In this document: positions 24,391 to 33,429 of the stretch, in pieces | Layout of the letters: each line of letters starts with the position of its first letter | Position numbering within the stretch: position 1 is the first letter of the stretch | Program-made: the position numbers and the translations under genes | Notes under the pieces: generated by a model | The model's input: the letters and a program-made list of their open reading frames with translations, nothing else | What the model was told of the DNA's origin: nothing | Databases searched by the model: none | DNA from: CAZAQB01 sp964487155 | GTDB taxonomy: Bacteria; Pseudomonadota; Gammaproteobacteria; Nitrococcales; Nitrococcaceae | Direction: 5' to 3' | Length of the DNA: 64,000 bases | NCBI GenBank assembly: GCA_964487155.1 | Contig: CAZAQB010000003.1 | Location: 1-64,000, forward strand

Positions 24391-24989
24391 GGCGCCTCCA
24401 GGCGGCCGTCGCGCAGTACCAGGCGGCGGCCTCCCAGCCGCTCCGCCTGGGCCGGGTCGTGAGTCACCCAGAGCAGTGCCAGACCCTCGTTGCGGCGCGC
24501 CTGCAACAGCGACTCGACGGCAGCCGTGGCCTGGACATCCAGCCCGGATGTGGGCTCATCCAGCAGCAGCACCTCGGGCGCCACCTCCAAAGCGCGCAGC
24601 AGGGCGAGGCGCTGGCGCTCGCCGGTGGACAGCCGGGCCACCGTCCAGTGGGGCCAGCCCGCGGCCAGACCCAGCGCGGCGGCGCTGGCGCTGCAGGCAT
24701 CGGGCGCCATGAAGTGCTCGGCCACCGTGTCGGCCCACCAACCGCTGTCCGCCGGCAGGTAGCCAACCCGCCGGCGCCACTCCGGCGCCGGCATGTCCTC
24801 GCGCGCGGTGCCGTTCAGCCGCACCGCGCCGGGCACTGGATCCAGGTCGGCGATGGCGCGCAGCAGCAGCGTCTTGCCGGAGCCGGAGGGCCCCGCAAGG
24901 GTGACGCATTCGCCGGCCCCCAGAATCAGGGAAACCGGCGCCAGCCCCCCTGGCTCAAGCCTGGTCACTTCCAGCACCGCACCCCCCAT
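24387..24989 (-). CDS. fetA: FetA-like ABC transporter ATP-binding protein
   Basis: 200 residues from ATG 24989. Walker A GPSGSGKT, a signature LSTGERQRLALLRAL (a variant of LSGGQ), Walker B VLLLDEPTSGLD and the switch histidine in WVTHDPAQAE are all present. It energises FetB. Longer in-frame starts up to 25076 are possible, but the sequence before MGGAVLEVTRL is arginine-rich and unlike the family. Confidence 0.88.
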   Translation of the reverse strand: MGGAVLEVTRLEPGGLAPVSLILGAGECVTLAGPSGSGKTLLLRAIADLDPVPGAVRLNGTAREDMPAPEWRRRVGYLPADSGWWADTVAEHFMAPDACSASAAALGLAAGWPHWTVARLSTGERQRLALLRALEVAPEVLLLDEPTSGLDVQATAAVESLLQARRNEGLALLWVTHDPAQAERLGGRRLVLRDGRLEAP

Positions 24990-25096
24990 CGCCCGCCGGC
25001 CGCCCGCGGCACACCGGTTGGACGGTACCGGCGCCCCGAGTACACTTGCCGCGTTCCGACCCCGCCGCACCCGCACAGGATGAAGGCCCGACCCCG

Positions 25097-26044
25097 ATGC
25101 TCAACGTCTACTCCCTCGGAGCAGCTGGCCTCAAGTCTATTGAACTGCCCAGCGGCGCGCGGCGGCGCGACCAGCCGATCTGGGTGGACCTGGTGGACCC
25201 GGAGGACGATGAGCGCGCCGAGGTGGAGGCCCTCTACCGGCAGCAGTTGCCGGAGACCGACGATGTGGAGGAAATCGAAGCCAGCGCCCGCTGCTACCAG
25301 GACGAAACCGGCCTGCACATCAACTCGCTGTTCCTGCACGAATCCGAGGGCCGCTACCGGAACCTGAGCATCGGCTTCACCGTGAGCGGCGCACGGCTGT
25401 TCACGGTGCGCGAGAGGGAAATTCCCCCGTTCCGGTTGATGCGCATGCGCGCCCGGCGCAACCCGGACGTGGCCCGCGACTGCCTTGACATCATCCTGTC
25501 GGTTTTCGAGATCAAGATCGAGTACCTGGCCGACACGCTGGAAGATGTCTACCAGGGCCTGGAGAGGGTGAGCGCGCTGGTGCTGGAGGAAAACGACTGC
25601 GACCTGGAAGACGCCATCGACGAGCTCGGCCGCTACGAGGATATCAACGGCAAGATCCGGCTGTGCCTCATGGACACCCAGCGCTCCCTGGTCTTCCTGC
25701 TGCGCCGCGGCGGCATGAGCGACACCCAGAGGGAGGAGGCCCGGGACCTGCTGCGCGACATCGAGTCCCTGATCCCCCACAACAACTTCCTGTTCGACAA
25801 GGTGAACTTCCTGATGGACGCGGCCCAGGGATTCATCAGCATCGAGCAGAATCAGACCATCAAGATGTTCTCGGTGGTGGCGGTTGTGTTCCTGCCTCCC
25901 ACCCTGATCGCCAGCATCTACGGCATGAACTTCGACGTCATGCCTGAGCTTGACTGGCCCTGGGGCTACCCCATGGCCCTGGTGCTGATGGTGCTCTCCG
26001 CCATCGCCCCGTTCGTGTACTTCAAGCGCAAGAACTGGCTGTAG
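25097..26044 (+). CDS. corA: CorA-family magnesium/cobalt transporter
   Basis: 315 residues from ATG 25097 (MLNVYSL). A long N-terminal cytoplasmic funnel domain is followed by two C-terminal membrane helices with the pore motif YGMNFDVMPEL between them and a basic tail YFKRKNWL. The family carries Mg2+, and also Co2+ or Ni2+, down the electrochemical gradient as a pentamer. It is a single gene diverging from fetAB, with about 100 bp between them. Confidence 0.93.
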   Translation: MLNVYSLGAAGLKSIELPSGARRRDQPIWVDLVDPEDDERAEVEALYRQQLPETDDVEEIEASARCYQDETGLHINSLFLHESEGRYRNLSIGFTVSGARLFTVREREIPPFRLMRMRARRNPDVARDCLDIILSVFEIKIEYLADTLEDVYQGLERVSALVLEENDCDLEDAIDELGRYEDINGKIRLCLMDTQRSLVFLLRRGGMSDTQREEARDLLRDIESLIPHNNFLFDKVNFLMDAAQGFISIEQNQTIKMFSVVAVVFLPPTLIASIYGMNFDVMPELDWPWGYPMALVLMVLSAIAPFVYFKRKNWL

Positions 26045-26069
26045 GGGGCCGGGACGGCTGGGTATTGAG

Positions 26070-26097
26070 TACTAGGTACTAGGTACTAGGTACTCGG
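26070..26097. repeat. Four tandem copies of a 7-bp unit (TACTAGG)
   Basis: Units start at 26070, 26077, 26084 and 26091; the last is TACTCGG. They follow the corA stop by 26 bp. Short tandem arrays like this change length by slippage. There is no sign that it is within a promoter of a nearby gene, since both flanking genes end here. Confidence 0.85.
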
Positions 26098-26163
26098 TGA
26101 GTCTCGGGAACGGCGCGGCCCCATCGCAACGCCTGTCGCGTACTCAGGCTGTAGCCCGGAGAT

Positions 26164-26258
26164 GCCGGATGCGCTGCGCTTATCCGGCCTACGCTCCCCT
26201 CTCGACGCCGGAGCGCGGCCCGCGTAGGCCGGATAAGGCGCGCAGCGCCGCATCCGGC
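26164..26258. repeat. Pair of inverted REP-type palindromes (BIME-like), copy 1
   Basis: GCCGGATGCGCTGCGCTTAT starts a unit at 26164-26193, and its inverted partner, containing GTAGGCCGGATAAGGCG, lies at 26223-26258. Each unit is itself an imperfect hairpin. The same pair recurs at 42965-43065. The arrangement matches bacterial REP doublets, which are mobilised by RAYT transposases and often sit between convergent genes, as here (corA and the ACP gene). Confidence 0.8.
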
Positions 26259-26314
26259 AAGGCCGCGCCAAACCCCGGCACGTGCCAATGCCCACTTCCG
26301 CCCAGTCCTTCCCC

Positions 26315-26578
26315 TCACGCCGCCTTGCGCAGGTATTCCACGCAACCCCGTGGACTGGACAGCAGCGGATACTTCTCCTCCGGGATCTTCACCGACAGGC
26401 GGTTCTCCAGGGCGGCCACGAAATCCAGGAAGTCCATGGAATCCATCTCCATCTGATCCCGGAAACTGCGCTCCGGGTCGAGTTGCTCCACCGCCGCCTC
26501 CGGCGCCACCTCGGCCAGCGCATCCCGAACTGCCTGCAGCAGCTTGTCATCGTCCACCGGTTCATCCTCCGTTGCCAT
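26315..26578 (-). CDS. Stand-alone acyl carrier protein
   Basis: 87 residues, acidic, with the phosphopantetheine site MDSMDF (serine of the DSM motif) in helix 2 and flanking helices typical of ACPs. It lies 5 bp after the acyl-CoA synthetase gene on the same strand, so the two are almost certainly cotranscribed. It is not the fatty-acid-synthase AcpP by sequence (AcpP has ADSLD and different helices). The pairing suggests that an activated acyl group is loaded onto, or taken from, this carrier. Confidence 0.88.
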   Translation of the reverse strand: MATEDEPVDDDKLLQAVRDALAEVAPEAAVEQLDPERSFRDQMEMDSMDFLDFVAALENRLSVKIPEEKYPLLSSPRGCVEYLRKAA

Positions 26579-26583
26579 TGGTG

Positions 26584-28263
26584 TCAGTTGTTCCCCTGCT
26601 GCCCGGCGTCCGGCGCGGCGTCGAGCAGGGCGCGGCGCACGATCTTGCCGGAGCGGGTGTGGGGGAGGCGCTCGGCGAAGCGCACCTCCCGCGGCGCCAG
26701 CGCCGAGCCCAGCCGCCGCCGGGCATGGGCGATCAGCGTCCGTGACAGATCGTCTCCGGGTTGCCAGCCGGGGTTCAGGGTGACGTGGGCCCGGATCACC
26801 TGGCCGGCGACCGGGTCGGGTCGCCCCGCCACACCGGCCTCCGCCACCGCCGGGTGGCTCAGCAGGGCGGCCTCCACCTCGAAGGGCCCCACCAGGTGCC
26901 CAGCGGTCTTGATCAGATCATCACCCCGGCCGAGGAACCAGTACCAGCCCCGGGCGTCCCGACGCACCCGGTCGCCGGTCAGGTACCACTCGCCTTCGAA
27001 GCACTGCCGGTAGCGCTCGGGCTGGCCCAGGTAAGCCCGGAACATCGACGGCCACGGAGTGCGCAGGGCCAGTTCCCCGGCCGCCTCACCGGCCGCAGGC
27101 ACCGGCCGGCCGTCTGCTCCCGGCTGCATCACCGCGGCCTCGACCCCCGCCACCGGCCGGCCCATGGAACCCGGCGGGGTGCCGTCCCGGGACGCCAGCA
27201 TGATGGCGCCGGTCTCGGTCTGCCACCAGGTGTCCCGCGGAGCCAGCCCGAGCTGGTCGGCGGACCAGCGGGCCGTCGCTGCGTCCAGGGGCTCGCCCAC
27301 CGTGGCCAGCAGCCGCGGCCCGGCGTCCCGGTGCTGCCGCTTCACGCCGTGGCGGCGCAGCATGCGCAGGGCCGTGGGCGCGGTGTACCAGACGTCCGCC
27401 TCGCCGGCATCCAGGCGCTCCACCCAGCGCACCGGATCGAAACCCGCCTGATCCACCAGCACCGTGGCGCCCACCACCAGGGGGGCGATCAGGCCGTAGG
27501 AGGTGCCGGTCACCCAGCCCGGGTCAGCCGTGCACCAGAAAGTGTCCCCGGGCTGCAGTCCAAGGACCGAGCGGGCCGTGGCCAGGTGGGCCACCACGGC
27601 CTCGTGGACGTGCAGCGCGCCCTTGGGCTGGCCGGTGGTACCACTGGTGAAGTGCAGCAGCGCCGGGGTCCCGGGGCCGGTGGGCGCCGGCGCAGTGCCC
27701 GCAGTGGCCTGTTCCAGCAGCCCCTCCAGGGCGTCCCGGCCGGCGGGGTCGCCCCGGCAGGTCAGTACCCTCTGCAGCCCCGGGACCTGGGCCGCCAGCC
27801 CAGCCAGCCGGCCCCGGGCCATGGCGTCCGTGGTGACCAGGAGCCGGGCCTCTCCGGCAGCCAGCCTAGCCGCTGCGGGTTCCGGTCCGAAAGCCGCGAA
27901 CAGAGGACAGAACACGGCCCCGAAGTGCAGGCTCCCGAGGGCCACCACGAACACCTCCGGGCCCGGCGGCAGCATGGCGAACACCCGCTCGCCGGGCTGC
28001 AGGCCGCACTGCTGCAGCACCGCGGCGAAGCGATGCGCCTGCTCCGCCAGTTTCCGGTAACGGAACTCCCGCGGCGGACCGTGCTCCGGCAGACAGCGCA
28101 GGGCGATCCGCTCGCCAGCGGGCCCGTGGGCGTGTCGGCCCAATGCCTCCCAGGCGATGTTGAGCCCCCCGCCGGGGAGACCGTCAAGGGTGGCGCGGGC
28201 CTGCTCCCAGACGCTCTGGCGTGCCTCGTTGACCACTGCGGCTCCTTCGTACCCCTGTCCCAT
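26584..28263 (-). CDS. AMP-forming acyl-CoA synthetase (acetyl-CoA synthetase-like)
   Basis: 559 residues from ATG 28263; a GTG at 28236 with AAGGAG 5 bp upstream may be the true start, which would remove nine residues. The AMP-binding motif is LHFTSGTTGQPKG, followed by DPGWVTGTSYG, WWQTETGAIM, YLTGDRVRRDARGWYWFLGRGDDLIK and a C-terminal PHTRSGKIVRR with the catalytic lysine. That PxxxxGK form is the one recognised by Pat-type acetyltransferases, and a pat homologue is divergently transcribed next door. The protein is shorter than housekeeping Acs (~650), so the substrate may be a medium acyl rather than acetate. Confidence 0.9.
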   Translation of the reverse strand: MGQGYEGAAVVNEARQSVWEQARATLDGLPGGGLNIAWEALGRHAHGPAGERIALRCLPEHGPPREFRYRKLAEQAHRFAAVLQQCGLQPGERVFAMLPPGPEVFVVALGSLHFGAVFCPLFAAFGPEPAAARLAAGEARLLVTTDAMARGRLAGLAAQVPGLQRVLTCRGDPAGRDALEGLLEQATAGTAPAPTGPGTPALLHFTSGTTGQPKGALHVHEAVVAHLATARSVLGLQPGDTFWCTADPGWVTGTSYGLIAPLVVGATVLVDQAGFDPVRWVERLDAGEADVWYTAPTALRMLRRHGVKRQHRDAGPRLLATVGEPLDAATARWSADQLGLAPRDTWWQTETGAIMLASRDGTPPGSMGRPVAGVEAAVMQPGADGRPVPAAGEAAGELALRTPWPSMFRAYLGQPERYRQCFEGEWYLTGDRVRRDARGWYWFLGRGDDLIKTAGHLVGPFEVEAALLSHPAVAEAGVAGRPDPVAGQVIRAHVTLNPGWQPGDDLSRTLIAHARRRLGSALAPREVRFAERLPHTRSGKIVRRALLDAAPDAGQQGNN

Positions 28264-28427
28264 TCAAGTTCATTAAGCTCCTGTAAAAGTGGCATATCAA
28301 TTACCCTGCCCCCTATCATGCCCGCTGACGCCCGGCCGATATTGATGCAGCGCAAGACAGCCGGCCGGAGCATATGCGCTAATGTGCGCGGCCGTAACGC
28401 ACCCGGAGCTAAGGACACCGCCCGCTC

Positions 28428-31136
28428 ATGACGATCCGCAACCTGCAGCACCTGTTCAAACCCGAGTCCATCGCCCTGATCGGGGCGAGCCGCCGGCCCC
28501 AGTCAGTGGGTTCGGTGCTGGCCCGCAACCTGCTCAAGTCGGGTTTCGAGGGCCCCATCATGCCGGTCAACCCCAAGGAGCGGGCCATCCACGGGGTGCT
28601 GGCCTATCCGGACATCGACAGCCTGCCGATGGTCCCCGACCTGGCAGTGATCAGCACGCCTCCGGACAGCGTGCCAGGCATCGTCGGGCAGCTGGCGGAG
28701 GCAGGCACCAAGGCCGCCGTGGTGATCACCGCGGGCTTCGGCGAAGGCGGCGACGACAAGGGCCATCAGTTGCGACAGCAGATGCTGGATGCCGCCAAGC
28801 CCCACCTGCTGCGCATCGTCGGTCCCAACTGCCTGGGAATCCTGGTGCCCGGGGTGGGCCTCAATGCCAGCTTCGCCCATGTTACGCCGCGGCCGGGACG
28901 GCTGGCCTTCGTGACCCAGTCGGGCGCCATCGTCACCTCGGTGCTGGACTGGGCTGCCAGCCGCAACATCGGTTTCTCCCACCTGGTGTCCCTGGGTGAC
29001 ATGGCCGACGTGGACTTCGGCGACATGCTGGACTACCTGGCCAACGATCCCGAGACCCGGGCCATCCTGCTCTACGTAGAGGCCATCACCGACGCCCGCA
29101 AGTTCATGTCGGCCGCCCGGGCGGCGGCACGCATGAAGCCGGTGCTGGTGGTGAAGGCCGGCCGCCACGCCGCCGGCGCCGCCGCAGCCGCCTCCCACAC
29201 CGGCGCCCTGGCGGGTGCCGACGCCGTCTACGACGCCGCCTTCCGGCGCGCCGGCATGCTGCGGGTCTACAGCCTGGATGAGCTGTTCGCGGCGGTGGAG
29301 ACCCTGGCCACCGCCGAGCCCGCCCACGGCGACCGCCTGGCGGTGCTCACCAACGGCGGCGGCATCGGCGTGCTGGCGGTGGACGCCCTCATGGACCACG
29401 ACGGCCGGCTCGCGGAACTGAGCCCGGAAACCGTGAGCAAGCTCAACGAGGTGCTGCCGCCCACCTGGTCCAAGGGCAACCCGGTGGACATCATCGGCGA
29501 CGCCCCGGGCAAGCGCTACGCGGACAGCCTGAAGATCCTCTCCGAGGCCAGGGAGCTGGACGCCATCCTGGTGCTGAACTGCCCCACCGCCATCACCGAC
29601 AGCGCGGATGCCGCCGGCGGCGTGATCGAGGTGGTGAAAGAAATCCGCCAGCGGCCCTACGGCAAGCCCCGCCCGGCAGTGCTCACCAGCTGGGTGGGCG
29701 ACCAGGCCCAGCAGGAGGCCCGGCGGCTGTTCGCCGAGAACCGCGTCTCAACCTTCAGCACACCGGAGGCCGCGGTGCGCGCCTTCACCCATATGGTCAA
29801 CTACCGCCGCAGCCAGGAGAACCTGCTGGAGACCCCGGCCTCGGTGCCCGTGGAGTTCACCCCCAACATCGACGCCGCGCGCAAGGTGATCCAGCAGGCC
29901 CTGAGCGAGGAGCGCGAGTGGCTGAGCGAGCCGGAGGCCAAAGAGGTGCTGGCCGCCTACGGGGTGCCGGTGGTGCCGACCCGGGTGGCGCGCACCCCCG
30001 AGGAGGCGGCTTCCATCGCCGCCGAGTTCGGCGGCCCCATGGCGGTGAAGATCCTCTCGCCGGACATCACCCACAAGTCCGACGTGGACGGCGTGGCCCT
30101 GGACCTGGCGGGCCCTGCCGCCACCCGCAACGCCGCCAGGCACATGCTGGACAAGGTCGCGGAACACAAGCCTAACGCCCGGGTGGAGGGCTTCAGCGTG
30201 CAGCCCATGGTGCACCGGCCGGGAGCTTACGAACTCATCGTCGGCGTCACCACCGACCCCCAGTTCGGCCCGGTGGTGCTGTTCGGCCAGGGCGGCACCG
30301 CCGTGGAGGTGGTACGGGACCAGGCTCTGGGCTTGCCGCCCCTGAACATGAAGCTGGCCCACGAACTGCTCTCCCGCACCCGCATCTTCGAGCAGCTGAA
30401 GGGCTTCCGTGGCCTGCCCTCGGTCAACCTGGACGCCCTCGCGCTGACCGTGATCCGCGCCGCCCAGCTGGCCACCGACATCGCCGAGGTGGCGGAGCTG
30501 GACATGAACCCGTTGCTGGCGGACGAATACGGCGTGGTGGCCCTGGACGCGCGCATCAAGGTAGCGGCCACCGAGCAGTCCCCAGGCGAGCGGCTGGCCA
30601 TCCGCCCCTACCCCAAGGAGCTGGAGGAGACCATCGCCACCGGCGACGGCCGCGAGCTGCTGCTGCGGCCCATCCTGCCCGAGGACGAGCCGGCCCTGCA
30701 CGACGCCTTCGCGAAGATGACCCCGGAACAGATCCGGATGCGCTTCTTCGTGCCCATCAAGACCCTGAGCCACCTGACGGCCGCCCGCTACACCCAGATC
30801 GACTACGACCGGGAGATGACCCTGGTGCTCACGGACCCCGGCATCCCCGGCGAGACCCCCATGTACGGCACGGTGCGCATCTCCGCCGACCCGGACAACG
30901 AGCGCGCCGAGTACGCCATCCTGGTGCGCGACGACATGACCGGCATGGGGCTGGGCGTGCTGCTGATGCGGCGCATCGTCGACTACTGCCAGCGCCGCGG
31001 CATCAAGGAGATCTTCGGCGACGTGCTGCGGGAGAACGAGACCATGCTGCGCGTCTGCGAGCGCCTGGGCTTCAAGCGCAACTCCAGCCCCGACGACCCC
31101 GGCATCGTGCGGGTGGCACTGCACCTGCAGGACTGA
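28428..31136 (+). CDS. pat: Acyl-CoA ligase (ADP-forming) / GNAT acetyltransferase, Pat-like
   Basis: 902 residues. Residues 1-~460 hold the CoA-binding and ligase-CoA parts of ADP-forming acyl-CoA synthetases, with SHTGALAG bearing the position of the phospho-histidine. Residues ~470-700 form an ATP-grasp domain (VKILSPDITHKSDVDGV). Residues ~720-890 are a GNAT domain with DDMTGMGLGVLL for acetyl-CoA binding. Pat/PatZ enzymes acetylate and switch off AMP-forming acyl-CoA synthetases. Such a synthetase with the right lysine motif is encoded divergently 164 bp away, a convincing enzyme/regulator pair. Whether the ligase part is active is open. Confidence 0.9.
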   Translation: MTIRNLQHLFKPESIALIGASRRPQSVGSVLARNLLKSGFEGPIMPVNPKERAIHGVLAYPDIDSLPMVPDLAVISTPPDSVPGIVGQLAEAGTKAAVVITAGFGEGGDDKGHQLRQQMLDAAKPHLLRIVGPNCLGILVPGVGLNASFAHVTPRPGRLAFVTQSGAIVTSVLDWAASRNIGFSHLVSLGDMADVDFGDMLDYLANDPETRAILLYVEAITDARKFMSAARAAARMKPVLVVKAGRHAAGAAAAASHTGALAGADAVYDAAFRRAGMLRVYSLDELFAAVETLATAEPAHGDRLAVLTNGGGIGVLAVDALMDHDGRLAELSPETVSKLNEVLPPTWSKGNPVDIIGDAPGKRYADSLKILSEARELDAILVLNCPTAITDSADAAGGVIEVVKEIRQRPYGKPRPAVLTSWVGDQAQQEARRLFAENRVSTFSTPEAAVRAFTHMVNYRRSQENLLETPASVPVEFTPNIDAARKVIQQALSEEREWLSEPEAKEVLAAYGVPVVPTRVARTPEEAASIAAEFGGPMAVKILSPDITHKSDVDGVALDLAGPAATRNAARHMLDKVAEHKPNARVEGFSVQPMVHRPGAYELIVGVTTDPQFGPVVLFGQGGTAVEVVRDQALGLPPLNMKLAHELLSRTRIFEQLKGFRGLPSVNLDALALTVIRAAQLATDIAEVAELDMNPLLADEYGVVALDARIKVAATEQSPGERLAIRPYPKELEETIATGDGRELLLRPILPEDEPALHDAFAKMTPEQIRMRFFVPIKTLSHLTAARYTQIDYDREMTLVLTDPGIPGETPMYGTVRISADPDNERAEYAILVRDDMTGMGLGVLLMRRIVDYCQRRGIKEIFGDVLRENETMLRVCERLGFKRNSSPDDPGIVRVALHLQD

Positions 31137-31179
31137 TCAGGCAGCCCGGCCGGCGGGGGTGGCGCGGCCGAGTGGCCGC

Positions 31180-31290
31180 TCGCAGCCCGCCGTAGGGCAG
31201 GTTGCGGAGAAACCTGCCACTGGGCGGTCGCACGGAGGCGTTGCCCTGGGTCAGGCACGGACCCCGGCACCGACACCGAGGCGTCTGGGA
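31180..31290 (-). repeat. Partial third copy of the dispersed element
   Basis: Read on the minus strand, GTGTCGGTGCC..GTCCGTGCCTG and a hairpin GGCAGGTT/AACCTGCC (31196-31218) followed by CCCTACGGCGGGCT match the inner half of the element at 23240-23581. No terminal inverted repeats are seen. The region 31137-31563 holds two further hairpins (GTCGGCTGC/GCAGCCGAC around 31458-31480, and CCCCATGTCGC..GACTTGGGG at 31494-31518) and no gene. Confidence 0.55.
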
Positions 31291-31563
31291 TGTCGACTGA
31301 CGGTGCACCCTGGTCCGCGGGCGGGCGGCATCTCACGCGGCCGCCCGCGCCCACCAGGGGCCTGGCCCGGGCCCATCATTCGACTGGCCTGAGGGCGTAG
31401 TCGGTTCCTCACGGCAACCGGCAGGGGCAGGGGGCCGCAGCGGCTCGTCTGAGAGATGTCGGCTGCCAGGAGCAGCCGACCTACCGGTTGGCCCCATGTC
31501 GCGAGGCGACTTGGGGCAAACGCCACCGGATGCCGGGACATTCACGTTTTCAGGGAGTGCTCC

Positions 31564-32133
31564 GTGCCGCAACGCTGTGCCTGGTGCACCGACGACCCGC
31601 TCTACATCCGCTACCACGACAGCGAATGGGGCGTGCCCAGCCGCGACGACGCCCACCTGTTCGAGATGCTGCTGCTTGAAGGGGCCCAGGCGGGCTTGAG
31701 CTGGCTCACCATCCTGCGCAAGCGGGAAGGCTTCCGGCGCGCCCTGGCGGGCTTCGACCCGGAGCGCCTGGCGGGTTTCGGCGAGGCGCAGCTGGCCGCC
31801 TGCCTGGCGGACCCGGGCATCGTGCGCAATCGCCTGAAGCTGGAATCCGCCCGGGACAACGCCCGGGCCTACCTGGCCCTGCTGGAGGACGGCGGCAGTT
31901 TCGGCGATTACTTATGGGCATTCGTGGACGGGCGTCCCATCATCAATCACTGGCAATCGGCGGATCAGGTCCCCACCCAGACGCCCTTGTCCCGGCGCGT
32001 CTCCCGCGACCTTCGCCAGCGGGGCTTCCGGTTCGTGGGCCCGACCATCTGCTATGCGTACCTGCAGGCCGTGGGCCTGGTGATGGACCACACCACGGAC
32101 TGCTACCGCCACGCTGAGCTGGCGGCGGGCTGA
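31564..32133 (+). CDS. tag: DNA-3-methyladenine glycosylase I
   Basis: 189 residues from GTG 31564, preceded by GGGAG; this start gives a length close to the 187 of E. coli Tag. The start RCAWCTDDPLYIRYHD and EWGVPSRDD, the central EGAQAGLSWLTILRKRE, and VGPTICYAYLQAVGLVMDH with a downstream Cys-His end (zinc ligands) are the family signature. It removes 3-methyladenine from alkylated DNA. A longer in-frame reading upstream crosses palindromic repeat sequence and is discarded. Confidence 0.93.
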   Translation: MPQRCAWCTDDPLYIRYHDSEWGVPSRDDAHLFEMLLLEGAQAGLSWLTILRKREGFRRALAGFDPERLAGFGEAQLAACLADPGIVRNRLKLESARDNARAYLALLEDGGSFGDYLWAFVDGRPIINHWQSADQVPTQTPLSRRVSRDLRQRGFRFVGPTICYAYLQAVGLVMDHTTDCYRHAELAAG

Positions 32134-32206
32134 CCGGGGCGTGGTCCCGTGCGCGCGCCGCCGCGGCTGGGTTAGCGACAGAGCAACCGCAGAGAATCCG
32201 ACGTCC

Positions 32207-33427
32207 ATGGCGCAGGCCACCAGGCGCAGCGAGCCACCCCGGCAAGGCCCGGACCCGTCCGCGGCCGCCTCCGAGGTGGCCGGGCAGCGGCCCGCGGCTC
32301 CGGGTGAGTGCAAGACCAACGCCACCGTACGCTTGGACCCGAGCGAGGCCACCATCTGCTGTGAGGGCTGCTGGACCCTGGAGGGGATCACCGATTTGAA
32401 CCGGGGGTTCCGGCGCCTGTCACTGCCCGAATCCGGCCACTGGAAGCTGGACGCCGCGGGCATCGAGCGCCTGGATACCGCCGGCGCCGTGATGCTCTGC
32501 CGGGTGATCACCGCCCTGCGCAAACGCGGTGTGGAAGTCGAGGTCGCCTCCGCCACCAAGGCCAATGCCGAGCTGTTCCGGCTGGCCAACAGCGGCGACT
32601 GGGAGAGCCAGCTGCACGTCCCCGAGCGTCCCGGGGGCCTGCTGCGCGACATCGGCGCCGCGACCGTGGGACGCTTCCAGTTGCTGGCGGGATTCCTCGA
32701 GTTCGTGGGCGAGACCGCGGCCGACACGCTGCCCCGGCTGCTCAAGCCCCACCGGCTGCGCTGGCGCCAGGTGCTGGGCGAGATTCAGACCGCGGGGGTC
32801 AACGCGCTGCCCATCCTGGGCCTGCTGTCCATGCTGGTGGGGCTGGTGATCGCCTACCAGGGAGGCATCCCGTTGCGCAGCTATGGCGCCAACATCTTCA
32901 TCGTCGACCTGGTGGCGGTCACCACCCTGCGCGAGATGGCCCCCCTGCTCACGGCCGTCATCGTCGCCGGGCGCACCGGCTCGGCCTATGCCGCGCAGCT
33001 CGGCACCATGAAGATCACCGAGGAGGTGGACGCGTTGCGCACCCTGGGCATCACACCGTTCGAGATGCTGGTGGTGCCGAAACTGCTGGGACTGCTGATC
33101 GTCATGCCGCTGCTCACGGTGTTCGCCGATCTGATGGGCATGGCGGGGGGCATGCTGGCGGCCCACTCCGTGCTGTCGGTGAGCTGGGATACGTTCCTGG
33201 AACGGGTACCCCAGGTCGTGGCGCCCAGCAGCTTCTGGGTCGGCATCGCCAAGGCGCCGGTGTTCGCCGTGCTGATCGCCACCGTCGGCTGCTACCAGGG
33301 CCTGCGGGTTCAGGGCGGCACCGAGGCGGTGGGCCGGGCCACGACCACCGCCGTGGTGCAGGGCATATTCCTGGTCATCCTGGCGGACGCTGGTTTCTCA
33401 GTAGCCTTCGACCTGCTGGGGTTGTGA
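32207..33427 (+). CDS. mlaE: MlaE-family lipid ABC permease with N-terminal STAS domain
   Basis: About 406 residues from ATG 32207 (a GTG at 32141 is possible). Residues ~35-135 form a STAS-like domain (GIERLDTAGAVMLCRVI), normally the separate protein MlaB. Residues ~150-406 are the MlaE permease with TLREMAPLLTAVIVAGRTGSAYAAQLGTMK and EEVDALRTLGI, the family core. The system moves phospholipids between the inner and outer membranes. It is followed at once by the ATPase, the MCE protein and a lipoprotein, each coupled to the next. Fusion of STAS and permease is known in some lineages. Confidence 0.9.
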   Translation: MAQATRRSEPPRQGPDPSAAASEVAGQRPAAPGECKTNATVRLDPSEATICCEGCWTLEGITDLNRGFRRLSLPESGHWKLDAAGIERLDTAGAVMLCRVITALRKRGVEVEVASATKANAELFRLANSGDWESQLHVPERPGGLLRDIGAATVGRFQLLAGFLEFVGETAADTLPRLLKPHRLRWRQVLGEIQTAGVNALPILGLLSMLVGLVIAYQGGIPLRSYGANIFIVDLVAVTTLREMAPLLTAVIVAGRTGSAYAAQLGTMKITEEVDALRTLGITPFEMLVVPKLLGLLIVMPLLTVFADLMGMAGGMLAAHSVLSVSWDTFLERVPQVVAPSSFWVGIAKAPVFAVLIATVGCYQGLRVQGGTEAVGRATTTAVVQGIFLVILADAGFSVAFDLLGL

Positions 33428-33429
33428 GA

